Positions 16,912 through 26,217 of a DNA stretch of 64,000 bases are shown here, in pieces. The stretch's first letter is position 1; each line of letters starts with the position of its first letter. The stretch is taken from NCBI GenBank assembly GCA_964585685.1, contig CAZPEP010000018.1, positions 1-64,000 on the forward strand, in the 5' to 3' direction. The position numbers and the translations under genes are program-made. A model generated the notes under the pieces. The model saw only the letters and a program-made list of their open reading frames with translations. It was not told the origin of the DNA and ran no database searches. Origin of the DNA: JALHVH01 sp964585685 (GTDB lineage: Bacteria; Acidobacteriota; Aminicenantia; Aminicenantales; Saccharicenantaceae).

Positions 16912-18240
16912 TCAGGCCTTCGTCTCGAACCGCTCTTCCCGGAACACGACACCGTGACGGGAGAGCTCCTCGAGGATCGGCTCGTAGATGGAGGGGTCGA
17001 GAGGCGTCTGGACCCCGGTCTTGAGGATCTTCCCCTCCAGGATCAGCCTGGCTCCGATGGCCGCCGGAAGCCCCACGGTCCGGGACATCGAGGAATCCCC
17101 ATGGGGGATCCCATGATCGATCAGGGTCGAGACAATCCTCTCGGTCGAGCCATCCGGCCGGGAGGCCAGGAAGTCGTGCCGGAGGACGATCATGTCCCTC
17201 TCGCCTTCCTCATACCGGAGCTTCTCGACCATCAGGGCGGCCAGCGCGTCGAGGGCTGTGGCGTTCCCAGCCGGGATCGGCTTCTCCTCGAGGAGCCCGA
17301 GCCATTCCATCCGGCCGATCACCGCGGATCCCGGGTCCAAGCCCAGGGCCGCACTGAGGGCCTTCCTGAGGTCCGCGCTCGGGCCAGCGTGGGCAAGTTC
17401 CCTGACAAGGCCGGCATACGTCGTTCCGGCGAGATTTCTTTCCGTCTGGTTGAGCAGGCCGAGATCGCCGATCTTCTTCATGGTCGAGCACCAGCCGGAA
17501 TACCGCAAGGTACCCCGGAGCATGGTCTTTGCCTGAGGGATCCCGTACGCTTCCGCGTACGGGACTGAGTCACGGTTGGGGTAGCCCTCAAAATCCCCGT
17601 AGCCGGGGACGGAAACAGTCCGACAGCTCTTGAACAGATTCTCTGACGGGATGAAAATGACCTTTCCGTCCTCGAGATACCTGGCGGAATTCTTGCCCGC
17701 GAGCAGGACGCCCTTGGGGCTCCAGGAGAACTTGTATCCGAAAGGATTGGTATTCGCCTCGGGCGCAGGAAGGCCGCCGCACCAGGATATGAACCCAAGG
17801 ACTTCTCCCCCGCCGTCCTTGATTCGCCGGATAATGCGCATCGCCTCCATGTGGTCGATGCCGGGATCGAGGCCGAGCTCATTCAGGAGGATGACGCCGT
17901 TCCGCTTGGCGTCCTCGTCGAGGGCCTTCATGGCCGGACTGACGTAGGACGCCGTGATCATGGGCTTGCCCAAGTCGATCGCTATCCTGCCGAGGAGCGG
18001 ATGGAACGTGTACGGGACCATGCTGACGACCAGGTCGGCCGCGGCGATCCGCTCCCTCAGGGCGGTCGCGTCCTGGATGTCCAGAGTGACTGCCGTCCCG
18101 CGCGGGTGGCCGGCAACGATCCGCGCCGCCCGGTCCGGCTCGACGTCGCCGACCTCGACCAGAAAGCCCGGCTGGTCGAGGAGGTAACCGACCAGAGGCC
18201 TGACGACGAGACCCGCTCCGGCAACGAAGATCTTCTTCAT
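16912..18240 (-). CDS. Saccharopine dehydrogenase (LYS9/SDH-type, glutamate-forming)
   Basis: 442 residues. An N-terminal Rossmann fold has GAGLVVRPLVGYL, then VVSMVPYTFHP and ITASYVSPAM. The catalytic domain carries NELGLDPGIDHMEAMRII and FISWCGGLPAPEANTNPFGYKFSWSPKG, both typical of saccharopine dehydrogenase. It oxidises saccharopine to glutamate and aminoadipate semialdehyde (or the reverse) with NAD(P). It lies 24 nt downstream of the lysine-ketoglutarate-reductase-like gene, so the two halves of the eukaryotic AASS enzyme are encoded as separate adjacent genes. Confidence 0.9.
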   Translation of the reverse strand: MKKIFVAGAGLVVRPLVGYLLDQPGFLVEVGDVEPDRAARIVAGHPRGTAVTLDIQDATALRERIAAADLVVSMVPYTFHPLLGRIAIDLGKPMITASYVSPAMKALDEDAKRNGVILLNELGLDPGIDHMEAMRIIRRIKDGGGEVLGFISWCGGLPAPEANTNPFGYKFSWSPKGVLLAGKNSARYLEDGKVIFIPSENLFKSCRTVSVPGYGDFEGYPNRDSVPYAEAYGIPQAKTMLRGTLRYSGWCSTMKKIGDLGLLNQTERNLAGTTYAGLVRELAHAGPSADLRKALSAALGLDPGSAVIGRMEWLGLLEEKPIPAGNATALDALAALMVEKLRYEEGERDMIVLRHDFLASRPDGSTERIVSTLIDHGIPHGDSSMSRTVGLPAAIGARLILEGKILKTGVQTPLDPSIYEPILEELSRHGVVFREERFETKA

Positions 18241-18264
18241 GACGCCTCTCCTTTCCGGTTCGGG

Positions 18265-19581
18265 TTACAAGAGATATCCCGACATATATCTATAATCGGG
18301 TGTGAGCTCGCCGCGATAGAGGATGACGGCCTTCCGGACTTCCGGCGGGAGCTCGCACTTGTCGAACGGGACCCGGAAATCCGCCGCGACGATGGCCGGA
18401 ACATACTTCTTGAGGCCTCCGCTGAAAAAGGCCGAGGACTCGAGCGGCAGTTCGGCGGGCAGGTTGTAGACCGCCATGACGACCGGCCCCTTGCCCTCGA
18501 TGCCGATCATAGCGGCGTCCTTCTCGGGGTCATAGACGTAGACCGGCTCTTCGGAATCCGTGGCCTGGACCGTGCATTCCACGGAGCCGTCGATGTCGCA
18601 GGTGATGTCCCCGACGACCTTTAGCCGGGGCTCTTGCCCTTCCCCGTAATGCCGCTTGAGGAACTCCTTGGTGATGTATTTAGGGTACTTCGACGTCCAG
18701 TAGATGCCGTTGATGAGCAGGCTGAGATATGGAACATAGCTTTCCACGATCGAGACGTACTTTCCGGGCTCGTGGTAATAGTCCTGGAGATCGAAGATGC
18801 CGCCAGGAGCCGCGGGCCGTACCATGTCCTCTTCCTTAAAGACGACCTTGTAAAGCCCACGGGCGGGAGGTCCCGTCTTCCGGAAGAGGCCCGCGAGGTC
18901 CTTAGGGGAAACTGTGTCGTGAGGGATGAGGTCATAGATTTCCTGGGCCCCCTGGGAGACATGGCCATAGCCCAGGAATCCGCAAACGAACGGGGCCAGC
19001 CGGGGCGGCAGGCCTTTCTTGTGAATGAGGCGGCCGACTTCGGCGACCTCTTCTTTCGCTTCGACGAGGTTCTTGTAGCGGATCGTCTGCTCCAGGCGCA
19101 GGAAGGGCGTCTCGACGCCCTCGAGTTTCAGCCTGCGCCCCAGGGCCCATAGGGAGTCGATCATTCCGGCCTGGCCGGCGTAGCTCCCGAAGTACAGGAT
19201 CCGCTGGCCCTTTTCGTTGACGATCTTCTCGTAGTCGATGATGGAACAGCCGAGCTCCATCATCCGCTTGAGCATGGGCATGTTGTGGTGCTGACCCTTA
19301 GCCGTATGCGAGAAAAACACGTAGACCTTGTCCTTCCCCAAGCTCTCGATGGGGATCTCCTTGATGGCGAAAACGGTCCTTGAAGGACAGATGTCCTCCT
19401 GGACCCGGGCCCCCTCAAGGGCGTAATCGGCGTCGGGGAACACCCGGATGGTCGAAGGCTGGATGTAGACCTCGAGCCCATGGTCCCGGATGAGCTCGCG
19501 GACGTGGGTCGGGATCAGGGGCGCCCGTCTCTCCCACTTGTTGATGTCTTCTCTACGGATACCGATCCTATGCTGCGGCAT
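18265..19581 (-). CDS. Lysine-ketoglutarate reductase-like protein (LOR/LKR domain, AlaDH/PNT fold)
   Basis: 438 residues. It starts IGIRREDINKWERRAPLIP, the alanine-dehydrogenase/PNT N-terminal motif seen in LKR, followed by FFSHTAKGQHHNMPML, which is close to the LKR domain of AASS. YFGSYAGQAGMIDSLWALG and a late GDITCDIDGSVECT segment also fit. It would condense lysine and 2-oxoglutarate to saccharopine. The start MPQHRIG at 19581 has AAGGAG 7 nt upstream; the longer frame to 19746 would overlap the cysS promoter. First gene of an operon with saccharopine dehydrogenase. Confidence 0.88.
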   Translation of the reverse strand: MPQHRIGIRREDINKWERRAPLIPTHVRELIRDHGLEVYIQPSTIRVFPDADYALEGARVQEDICPSRTVFAIKEIPIESLGKDKVYVFFSHTAKGQHHNMPMLKRMMELGCSIIDYEKIVNEKGQRILYFGSYAGQAGMIDSLWALGRRLKLEGVETPFLRLEQTIRYKNLVEAKEEVAEVGRLIHKKGLPPRLAPFVCGFLGYGHVSQGAQEIYDLIPHDTVSPKDLAGLFRKTGPPARGLYKVVFKEEDMVRPAAPGGIFDLQDYYHEPGKYVSIVESYVPYLSLLINGIYWTSKYPKYITKEFLKRHYGEGQEPRLKVVGDITCDIDGSVECTVQATDSEEPVYVYDPEKDAAMIGIEGKGPVVMAVYNLPAELPLESSAFFSGGLKKYVPAIVAADFRVPFDKCELPPEVRKAVILYRGELTPDYRYMSGYLL

Positions 19582-19619
19582 ATCGGACTCCTTAGAATCA
19601 TAGATAATGGATTGTTTAT

Positions 19620-19649
19620 AGTATCTCACAGGCCCAGGCCGGGGGTCAA
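19620..19649 (-). promoter_or_regulatory. Promoter for the LKR-SDH operon
   Basis: Minus strand TTGACC (19649-19644), an 18-nt spacer and GATACT (19625-19620). Divergent from, and only 13 nt away from, the cysS promoter. Confidence 0.45.
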
Positions 19650-19662
19650 TAGAACGGGAAGG

Positions 19663-19691
19663 TTGACGCGACAACGGGCTTTTTCCATAAT
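19663..19691 (+). promoter_or_regulatory. Promoter for cysS
   Basis: TTGACG (19663-19668), a 17-nt spacer and CATAAT (19686-19691). The predicted start falls 1-2 nt before the ATG at 19700, and no Shine-Dalgarno is present, so the mRNA would be leaderless. Confidence 0.65.
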
Positions 19692-19699
19692 AGGGCGTC

Positions 19700-21115
19700 A
19701 TGATTAGGTTCCACAACACGCTGAGCGGCGGGGTCGAGCCATTCATCCCCCTGATTTCCGGGCGCGTCGGCCTCTACACCTGCGGTCCGACGGTCTATAA
19801 TTATCCCCACATCGGAAACTACCGGGCCTATGTCTTCGAGGACCTCCTGAAACGCTTCCTCCTGTTCTCCGGCTTCAAGGTCATCCACGTCATGAACATC
19901 ACGGACGTGGACGACAAGACCATCCTCGGCGCTGAACGCCTCGGCCAGACCCTTAGGGAGTACACACAATCCTACACCGAAGCCTTCTTCGATGACTCCG
20001 CGACCCTCCGGATCATGCCCGCGGACATCTATCCCCGGGCCACGGAACACATCCCGGAGATGACGACCCTCATTAGGGGTCTCCTGGACAAGGGATACGC
20101 TTATTACAAGGACGGCTCCGTCTATTTCAGCATCGCAAGGTTCCCGGCCTACGGGCGGCTTTCCAAAATCCGCCTGGACGACCTCGAGCCCGGCCGCAGG
20201 AGCGACGCGGATGAGTACGAGAAGGAGAACGTCCGCGACTTCGCCCTCTGGAAGGCACCCAAAAAGGGAGAGCCCTTCTGGGAGACAGACCTGGGGCCCG
20301 GCCGGCCGGGCTGGCACATCGAATGCTCGGCCATGAGCTCGAAGTACCTGGGCGAGACCTTCGACATCCATTGCGGCGGCGTGGATAACATTTTTCCCCA
20401 CCACGAAAACGAGATCGCCCAGTCCGAGGCGTTCACGGGCAAGCCGTTCGTCCAGACCTGGATGCACTGCCACCACCTCGTCGTGGACGGCGAGAAGATG
20501 TCCAAGTCCAAGGGAAACCAGTACACGCTCAGGGACCTCGTCGCCGCCGGCGTTGACCCTCTCGACCTTCGCTTCCTCCTGCTTTCAACCCATTACCGCA
20601 AGATGCTCAATTATACGTCCGACGCCCTGGCCCAGGCCACGGCGTCCAGGCGGCGCCTCCTCGATTTCCTTTACGAGCTCGAGCACCGCTCCTTCCCCGC
20701 CCCGGGAAGAGGGACCGGGATCGGCGGCATCCTCGAGCAGGCACGGGAGGGCTTCACGGCGGGCCTGTCCGATGACCTGAACATCTCCGAATCGTTCTCA
20801 GCCCTGTTCGAGCTGGTCCGGGAGGTCAATACCCTCGTCGCCTCCGGCGGGCTCGACGAGAAAGGCGCCGGGGACGCCGCCTCCTTCGTCCGTGGCCTCG
20901 ACGAAGTCTTGGCGATCCTCCCTCCGAGGGCCGAGGAAATTCTCCCTGCAGAGATCTCCTCGATGATCGAGGCGAGGCAAAAGGCCCGGCACGACAGGGA
21001 TTTCGCGCTAGCCGACCGCCTGCGGGACGAACTTCTCCGGGAAGGGATCGTGCTCGAGGACACCAAGGACGGCGTCCGCTGGAAAAAGGTCAGGCCAGCC
21101 GGGCTGGGGTTATGA
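19700..21115 (+). CDS. cysS: Cysteine--tRNA ligase
   Basis: 471 residues, class I synthetase. Zinc ligands start with YTCGPTVYNYPHIGNYRAYV (containing the HIGH-equivalent PHIGN). Then GWHIECSAMSSKYLG and the FPHHENEIAQSEA signature follow, and KMSKSKGN closes the active site. The C-terminal DALR-like helical domain is present (DRLRDEL). It charges tRNA-Cys. Its stop overlaps the ATG of yraN by 4 nt. The start codon lies within a few nt of the predicted transcription start. Confidence 0.96.
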   Translation: MIRFHNTLSGGVEPFIPLISGRVGLYTCGPTVYNYPHIGNYRAYVFEDLLKRFLLFSGFKVIHVMNITDVDDKTILGAERLGQTLREYTQSYTEAFFDDSATLRIMPADIYPRATEHIPEMTTLIRGLLDKGYAYYKDGSVYFSIARFPAYGRLSKIRLDDLEPGRRSDADEYEKENVRDFALWKAPKKGEPFWETDLGPGRPGWHIECSAMSSKYLGETFDIHCGGVDNIFPHHENEIAQSEAFTGKPFVQTWMHCHHLVVDGEKMSKSKGNQYTLRDLVAAGVDPLDLRFLLLSTHYRKMLNYTSDALAQATASRRRLLDFLYELEHRSFPAPGRGTGIGGILEQAREGFTAGLSDDLNISESFSALFELVREVNTLVASGGLDEKGAGDAASFVRGLDEVLAILPPRAEEILPAEISSMIEARQKARHDRDFALADRLRDELLREGIVLEDTKDGVRWKKVRPAGLGL

Positions 21116-21483
21116 GCGAGGACAGGTTCGATGAGGCCCACGCCCTGGGCCGCCGGGGAGAAGAGATCGCCCTCGAGTATTTCCGCCGGAAAGGATTCCG
21201 TATCGTCGAGCGCGGCTTTCGGCTCTTCCGGGGGGAGATCGACCTCGTGGCCTATGACGGGGACACGCTCGTCTTCGTCGAGGTCAAGACGCGGGCGACA
21301 ACGGAATTCGGCCTCCCGGAGGAGGCCGTGACGCCAGCGAAGCAAAGCCAGATCCGGAAGATCGCCCGGGGGTTCCTCATGGAGCGGAGTCTCGGGGAGC
21401 CGGACTGCCGGTTCGATGTCCTCGCCATCCTGGCGCCGGAAGAAGGCGACCCGGTCATCACCCACTACGAAAACGCGTTTTAA
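21112..21483 (+). CDS. yraN: UPF0102 family protein YraN
   Basis: 123 residues with the endonuclease-like fold motifs of UPF0102: RRGEEIALEYFRRKGFRIV, then GEIDLVAYDGDTLVFVEVKTR (candidate metal-binding D and ExK), ending QIRKIARGFL. A Holliday-junction-resolvase-like fold is known; the cellular role is not settled. It is coupled to cysS by an ATGA overlap. Its stop codon shares bases with the stop of the convergent TonB receptor gene (21480-21483). Confidence 0.9.
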   Translation: MSEDRFDEAHALGRRGEEIALEYFRRKGFRIVERGFRLFRGEIDLVAYDGDTLVFVEVKTRATTEFGLPEEAVTPAKQSQIRKIARGFLMERSLGEPDCRFDVLAILAPEEGDPVITHYENAF

Positions 21484-23669
21484 AAAGCGAGGGCCGCCCC
21501 GAAGGTCAGGCTTCTTCCCGGCTCCTCCATGGCCTCGGCATCCGGCCTTGAGATGTACGTCACGTCAAGCAGATTGCCGAGGCGGGCGTAGAAGCTCAGG
21601 GACGGCGACAGCCTGTAGGCCGCCCGGGCGTTGATGACGGTTGTCGATGCCGGGATGGCGATTTCGGCGGGCCCGGGATTGTCCTTCCGGAGCCGGAACG
21701 TGGCGTCGAGTTCGGCCGAGAAGCGTCCGACCCAGGCTTTCGTCCCCGCGAGAAACTGGACGGGCGGCACGTCGTTCAAAGCCCCCCCCGTCGCGGCGTT
21801 CCGGCCGCGGATCGCAAACATGTTCCCGAAAACCTTCCAGCCGGGTACAGGGAAATATTCGAACTCGAGCTCGATGCCCTTCAGCCGCCCCCTGTCGATG
21901 TTCCCGTAGGTGTAAACTCCCGGGGACTCGGTGTATCTCTCGATCATGCCGTCGATGGCGTAAACGAACCCGTAGAGTCCGGCGAAGAACCGGCGCCCGT
22001 AAATCCGGAAGCCCGCGTCCGCGTTCCGGCTCGTCTCGGGTTTCAGCCCGGGTTGGGCGATTATGAAACCCCGGCCGCTGATGCCCGTGTAGTAGCGTTC
22101 GTTCAGGCTCGGGACCCGGTAAGCCCGGGACACGTTGACAAAGCCCACCAGGCTTCCCGTGATCTTCAGGGACGCCGCCAGGAAGCCGGTGGCCTTGTCG
22201 TCGCGCGTCGCAACGGCGGGACCGCCTCCCGCGGCCGCCCTCATGGACAGGCTGTCCCAGCGGACGCCCCCGACGAGATCGACGTTCCGGAATCCCGTAT
22301 AGTCCGCCGAGACGAACAGCCCCGCGTCCGTCCGGCTCCCCCGGGTATAAGGAAGCTCGCCGGTGACACCCTTGACGGTCCCGTCGGCGGCGAACGAAGT
22401 ATCCTTTGTCACAGCCTTCGCGTTCGACTGGCCGAAGAGATCGGCCCCGCCTTCAAGCCGCAACGCATTCCCGACCTTCCTCCCGAAGGACAGCTGGACG
22501 CCGTATTCCGTGCTCCGGGTCCGGCTCGTCGAGGTCTTAGTACGGTATCCGTCGATGCGGTCCGTCCGCGTTTCGAGCGAATTGGGATCGACGTAGGCCT
22601 CGAAGGACAGATCGCCGTTCGCGACCTGCTTTTCGGTCCAGCGGAACTGGACGAGGTTCTGGTCCTCCCCGGGGTACCACGTCGGCTTGGCCGGGTCCCG
22701 GTTCGGCTTGCCGATGTCCCTGCCCCGGGCGCCGAGGACGCTCGCCACGATCTCCCGCTTTTCCGTCCGGTGGACGATCTTGGCCAGAAGGCTTCCCTGG
22801 GCAAATCTGGACTGGGGGATTCGGCCCGCAGGCGACGAATAGTCGTCCGCATCCACTCCCTGAAACGACAGGAGGAACCCTGTTGCCCCCTTCGCGACTT
22901 CGAGGGAAAGTCCGGCGCCCTTTTCGGCGTTCACGGTCCCGTATCGGGCCTGGACCCTACCCCTGATCCCCGGCCGGAGCTCCGGTTCCCTGGTCAGGAC
23001 GTGGATGACGCCGCCGATGGCGTCCGACCCGTAGAGGACGGAGGCCGGGCTCCTCAGGACCTCGATGCGCTCCACGTCCGCGGGACTGATGAAAGACGCG
23101 TTGGGGCCGGTCCGGCGCTCGCTCGAGAGGCGCGCGTCATCGATGAGATAAAGGACGCGGCGGCGAGCCAGCCCGCGGACCGAGGGCACGAGCGAGAAGC
23201 CGCCCGATCCGAGGACTGCGACACCCGGCGTCGCGGACAGGCCTTCGGTGACGTTGGAAGGCATGGCCTCGGCCAGGGCCCCCTTCGGGACCACGGTCTC
23301 CGCGACGGGGAGGGCCGCCCGGGCTTCGGGATGGCGAAGGGCGGTGACAACGATCTCTTCCTTCTGGCGCATGATGGGGAGGACGGTGAGGACAACGCTC
23401 CTGGCGAGGTCTTTCCTCGGGACGTCGAACTCCTGCTCGTAGTGGTCCGAGTGGGTGACCTCGAGCCTGATGCGGGCGCCTTCCGGGATGTCCAGCGCGA
23501 ATGCGCCGCCGGCATCGGTAACGTCACGCGCCCCGCTCGGCCTGTGCAGGACGACGGCCCCGGCCACGGGCGTTCCCTCCGGGGTAATAACGGTCCCCCG
23601 GACCTCGACGGCGCGGGCCAAAAGAGGGACGGAGACGAGGAGAAGCGTCGCCAGAACGACTTTCTTCAT
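21480..23669 (-). CDS. TonB-dependent outer-membrane receptor with CarboxypepD regulatory-like domain
   Basis: 729 residues. A signal peptide covers about 1-20. An N-terminal carboxypeptidase-regulatory-like beta domain follows (about 22-100, VRGTVITPEGTPVAGA). The plug domain (about 120-235) contains VPSVRGLARRRVLYLIDD and IEVLRSPASVLYGSDAIGGVIHVLTR, and the rest is a beta barrel ending in phenylalanine (GAALAF). It takes up a bulky nutrient (siderophore, cobalamin or glycan) with TonB energy; the ligand cannot be told. The start overlaps the folK stop (ATGA). Confidence 0.92.
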   Translation of the reverse strand: MKKVVLATLLLVSVPLLARAVEVRGTVITPEGTPVAGAVVLHRPSGARDVTDAGGAFALDIPEGARIRLEVTHSDHYEQEFDVPRKDLARSVVLTVLPIMRQKEEIVVTALRHPEARAALPVAETVVPKGALAEAMPSNVTEGLSATPGVAVLGSGGFSLVPSVRGLARRRVLYLIDDARLSSERRTGPNASFISPADVERIEVLRSPASVLYGSDAIGGVIHVLTREPELRPGIRGRVQARYGTVNAEKGAGLSLEVAKGATGFLLSFQGVDADDYSSPAGRIPQSRFAQGSLLAKIVHRTEKREIVASVLGARGRDIGKPNRDPAKPTWYPGEDQNLVQFRWTEKQVANGDLSFEAYVDPNSLETRTDRIDGYRTKTSTSRTRSTEYGVQLSFGRKVGNALRLEGGADLFGQSNAKAVTKDTSFAADGTVKGVTGELPYTRGSRTDAGLFVSADYTGFRNVDLVGGVRWDSLSMRAAAGGGPAVATRDDKATGFLAASLKITGSLVGFVNVSRAYRVPSLNERYYTGISGRGFIIAQPGLKPETSRNADAGFRIYGRRFFAGLYGFVYAIDGMIERYTESPGVYTYGNIDRGRLKGIELEFEYFPVPGWKVFGNMFAIRGRNAATGGALNDVPPVQFLAGTKAWVGRFSAELDATFRLRKDNPGPAEIAIPASTTVINARAAYRLSPSLSFYARLGNLLDVTYISRPDAEAMEEPGRSLTFGAALAF

Positions 23670-24190
23670 ATCGGCCTCCTATTGATGACGGCATGAGCGA
23701 CGGATGGCCCCCAGCCCTCCCGGAACACGGCCGAAGGATCGGGGGACTCCCCGGCCAGCATACGCATGGTTTTCCGGAATACCGGGTGGACAGCCCGCGG
23801 GGCGATCTCCATCAGGGGCACAAGGACGAAATTCCGGAGGGCGAGCCGGGGATGCGGGATCGTCAGTCCAGGCGTCTCCAGGACGGTCTTCCCCGCGAGG
23901 AGAATGTCGATGTCGATCTTTCTCGGGCCTTTGGGCACCGAGAGAGCACGTTTCATCTTCACTTCGATCGACTTGGCCAATTCCAGGAGCTCCCGGGGAC
24001 CGAGGCCCGTCCGGATTTCGACGACCTGATTGAAAAACCACGGCTGGTCGGCGAGATCGACGGGTTCGGTCCGATAAACGGACGAGGCTTTGAGGATCTC
24101 GACCCCGCCCCGCTCCAGAAGCCGGCGGGCCCGCTCAAGGTTCCGCCTCAAGTTGCCCAGGTTGCTACCGAGAGACAGGAAGTAGATCAT
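23666..24190 (-). CDS. folK: 2-amino-4-hydroxy-6-hydroxymethyldihydropteridine pyrophosphokinase
   Basis: 174 residues, HPPK. Motifs are YFLSLGSNLGN at the start, SSVYRTEPV, QPWFFNQVVEI, GPRKIDIDILL (metal-binding Asp pair) and HPRLALRNFVLVPLMEI. It transfers pyrophosphate from ATP in folate biosynthesis. An in-frame ATG at 24247 lies at the predicted transcription start; MIYFLSLG at 24190 matches the family N-terminus and is preferred. No other folate gene is adjacent. Confidence 0.93.
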   Translation of the reverse strand: MIYFLSLGSNLGNLRRNLERARRLLERGGVEILKASSVYRTEPVDLADQPWFFNQVVEIRTGLGPRELLELAKSIEVKMKRALSVPKGPRKIDIDILLAGKTVLETPGLTIPHPRLALRNFVLVPLMEIAPRAVHPVFRKTMRMLAGESPDPSAVFREGWGPSVAHAVINRRPI

Positions 24191-24253
24191 CTGACGGGAC
24201 CGGGGCCTCAGGCAAGTGCCGGCCCGTCCGGACTGACGTTTCAGCATGGCCTT

Positions 24254-24281
24254 ATTGTATGAGCTTTCGTCGGATTATCAA
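24254..24281 (-). promoter_or_regulatory. Promoter for folK and the TonB receptor
   Basis: Minus strand TTGATA (24281-24276), a 16-nt spacer and TACAAT (24259-24254). Confidence 0.5.
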
Positions 24282-24306
24282 TACTAGTTTTCAAGGGACG
24301 CTTCCG

Positions 24307-24335
24307 TTGTTTTCCCGACGAGGTTTCAGTATAAT
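24307..24335 (+). promoter_or_regulatory. Promoter for cysteine-synthase-like gene
   Basis: TTGTTT (24307-24312), a 17-nt spacer and a perfect TATAAT (24330-24335). The leader to ATG 24351 is about 9 nt and shows no Shine-Dalgarno. Confidence 0.6.
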
Positions 24336-24350
24336 GGCCCCGTTGCGACC

Positions 24351-25472
24351 ATGATCGAAAATTTCAAAAGCAAGATGAACGGGCTGGGGCACTGGGTCGG
24401 CAATACGCCTCTCCTGGCGATCGATTTCGCGTTCGACGGAAAGCCGCGCGTTCTTTACGCCAAAGCCGAGAACCTGAACATGACCGGGAGCATCAAGGAC
24501 CGGATGGCCTATCATATCATCCGCCGCGGCTACGAGCGCGGGACCCTCCGGCCCGAGGCGACGATCGTCGAGGCCACGAGCGGCAACACGGGCATCTCCT
24601 TCTCGGCCATCGGCCGGGCGCTCGGCCATCCCGTGACCATCTTCATGCCCGACTGGATGAGCCAGGAGCGTAAGGACCTCATCCGCAGCCTGGGTGCCCG
24701 GGTCCGACTTGTCTCGAAAGAGCAAGGCGGCTTTCTCGGGAGCATTCGCCTCGCCGAAGAATACGCGGCCGCCCTCGAAAACTCTTTTCTGCCGCGCCAG
24801 TTTTCGAACGAGGATAACGCGGACGCTCACGCCGGCACGACGGGGCCCGAGATCTGGTGGCAGCTGCGGTGGCGCAACCTCAGGCCCGACGCTTTCATCG
24901 CCGGGGTCGGGACGGGCGGGACCATCATGGGCGCCGGCCGCTTCCTCAAGGAGAAGAATCCGTCCATCCGGCTCCATCCGCTGGAGCCTTCGAATTCGCC
25001 GACGATGTCGACGGGCCACAAGGTCGGGAAGCACCGGATCCAGGGGATATCCGACGAGTTCATACCGCCGATCGTCGACCTCGCCAAGCTCGACAGCGTC
25101 ATCGCCGTGGACGACGGGGACGCTATCCTCATGGCGCAGAAACTCGCCGCCGAGATCGGCGTCGCCGTCGGCATCTCCTCGGGGGCCAATTTTCTGGGCG
25201 CTCTCATGGTCCAGAACGAACTCGGCCGGGACGCCGTGGTGGTCACGGTCCTCTCCGACGACAATAAAAAATACCTGAGCACCGATCTCTTGCGGGAAGA
25301 GCCGTCGAAGCCCGATTGTCTCTCGCCCAGGATCAAGCTGATCGGTTTTCGGGCATTCAAACGCGTCTGCCAGACCTGTTGCGATCCCGAGACCTGCCTC
25401 GCCGAGTATCCCGAAGCCGTCCCCTGCGCCGACCCCGCCCTCGCCCCCTGCCCTCGGCGGCCTATTCCCTGA
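24351..25472 (+). CDS. PLP-dependent cysteine synthase family enzyme with Cys-rich C-terminal tail
   Basis: 373 residues, fold-type II. PLP lysine is in NMTGSIKDRMA (about residue 46), the substrate loop is TSGNTGISF, the phosphate-binding loop is GTGGTIMG, and the C-terminal PLP contact is GISSGAN. Closest in style to O-acetylserine sulfhydrylase or cystathionine beta-synthase. After the catalytic domain (about residue 320) comes an unusual tail of about 50 residues with seven cysteines (CQTCCDPETC, then further single Cys). The tail may bind metal or sulfur. The 3' end overlaps the convergent gene by 11 nt. Confidence 0.88.
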   Translation: MIENFKSKMNGLGHWVGNTPLLAIDFAFDGKPRVLYAKAENLNMTGSIKDRMAYHIIRRGYERGTLRPEATIVEATSGNTGISFSAIGRALGHPVTIFMPDWMSQERKDLIRSLGARVRLVSKEQGGFLGSIRLAEEYAAALENSFLPRQFSNEDNADAHAGTTGPEIWWQLRWRNLRPDAFIAGVGTGGTIMGAGRFLKEKNPSIRLHPLEPSNSPTMSTGHKVGKHRIQGISDEFIPPIVDLAKLDSVIAVDDGDAILMAQKLAAEIGVAVGISSGANFLGALMVQNELGRDAVVVTVLSDDNKKYLSTDLLREEPSKPDCLSPRIKLIGFRAFKRVCQTCCDPETCLAEYPEAVPCADPALAPCPRRPIP

Positions 25473-26217
25473 CCGTGGCCGAGGGATGCTCGCCGAGCGG
25501 ATCGATCCTCGCGGCGAGAGAGAACAGGAACGGATAATTCTCTTTGAGGTGCTCGGCGTAGACGAGCCATTCCACGGTGATCTGCGAATAGGCCCTCCGT
25601 GTGTCGCTCTCCAGGTGCCTGAGGTCCGCCGGCGGAAGGTCCTCGAGGTCCCCCTCGCGGAACGCCAGCTCCTCGGCAAGGTGGAACACGGCCCAGAGAA
25701 GATCGGTGAAGCGATCATGCTCGAGGAGGCTGGGGTTCTCCAGAAGGCGAACCATGAAGTCGCGCTCCTTTTCCAGAAAGGCCCTCAGCTCGCGGAGCAT
25801 GGCCGGCGAGATCGTCATCTCGTAGGGGAACGCCGCGGCCGCGCCTTCGGCCTTCGCGAAATCCGCGTGTCTCCAGGTTGGGCGGATGCCGCATCGGGCA
25901 CTGAGGTCCTCCGCGTGCGCGACGCAGGCGGAGAACCGCCTGAGGAGCTCGAGCCCGACCTCGCTGAAGAAGGCGCCGATGACCATGTTGAGCTTCTCGA
26001 GCATCACCCGCTTCTCCCGCCGGGCGAGCAGGCGCTCGATGAATACGATGACCACAAGGACGTTCAGGAACAGGAACCCGACGTCCATGATCAGGTAGAA
26101 GAAAATGCTCCGGACGTCCCGGAAAATGAGGTAGTGCGCGACATACGTGGCCAGGGAAAGGGCCACGAAGACGAGTGATACGGGCAGGAGCCAGGACGTA
26201 GCCTTCCGGCGCCTCAT
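25462..26217 (-). CDS. Hypothetical two-helix membrane protein, third gene of the phoBR operon
   Basis: 251 residues. Two transmembrane helices are at about 10-32 and 40-62, then a cytoplasmic helical domain rich in Glu/Arg/Leu. The start codon overlaps the phoR stop (ATGA), so it belongs to the phoB-phoR transcript. I do not recognise a named family. Its context suggests a link to envelope or phosphate sensing, which is inference. Confidence 0.7.
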   Translation of the reverse strand: MRRRKATSWLLPVSLVFVALSLATYVAHYLIFRDVRSIFFYLIMDVGFLFLNVLVVIVFIERLLARREKRVMLEKLNMVIGAFFSEVGLELLRRFSACVAHAEDLSARCGIRPTWRHADFAKAEGAAAAFPYEMTISPAMLRELRAFLEKERDFMVRLLENPSLLEHDRFTDLLWAVFHLAEELAFREGDLEDLPPADLRHLESDTRRAYSQITVEWLVYAEHLKENYPFLFSLAARIDPLGEHPSATVRE

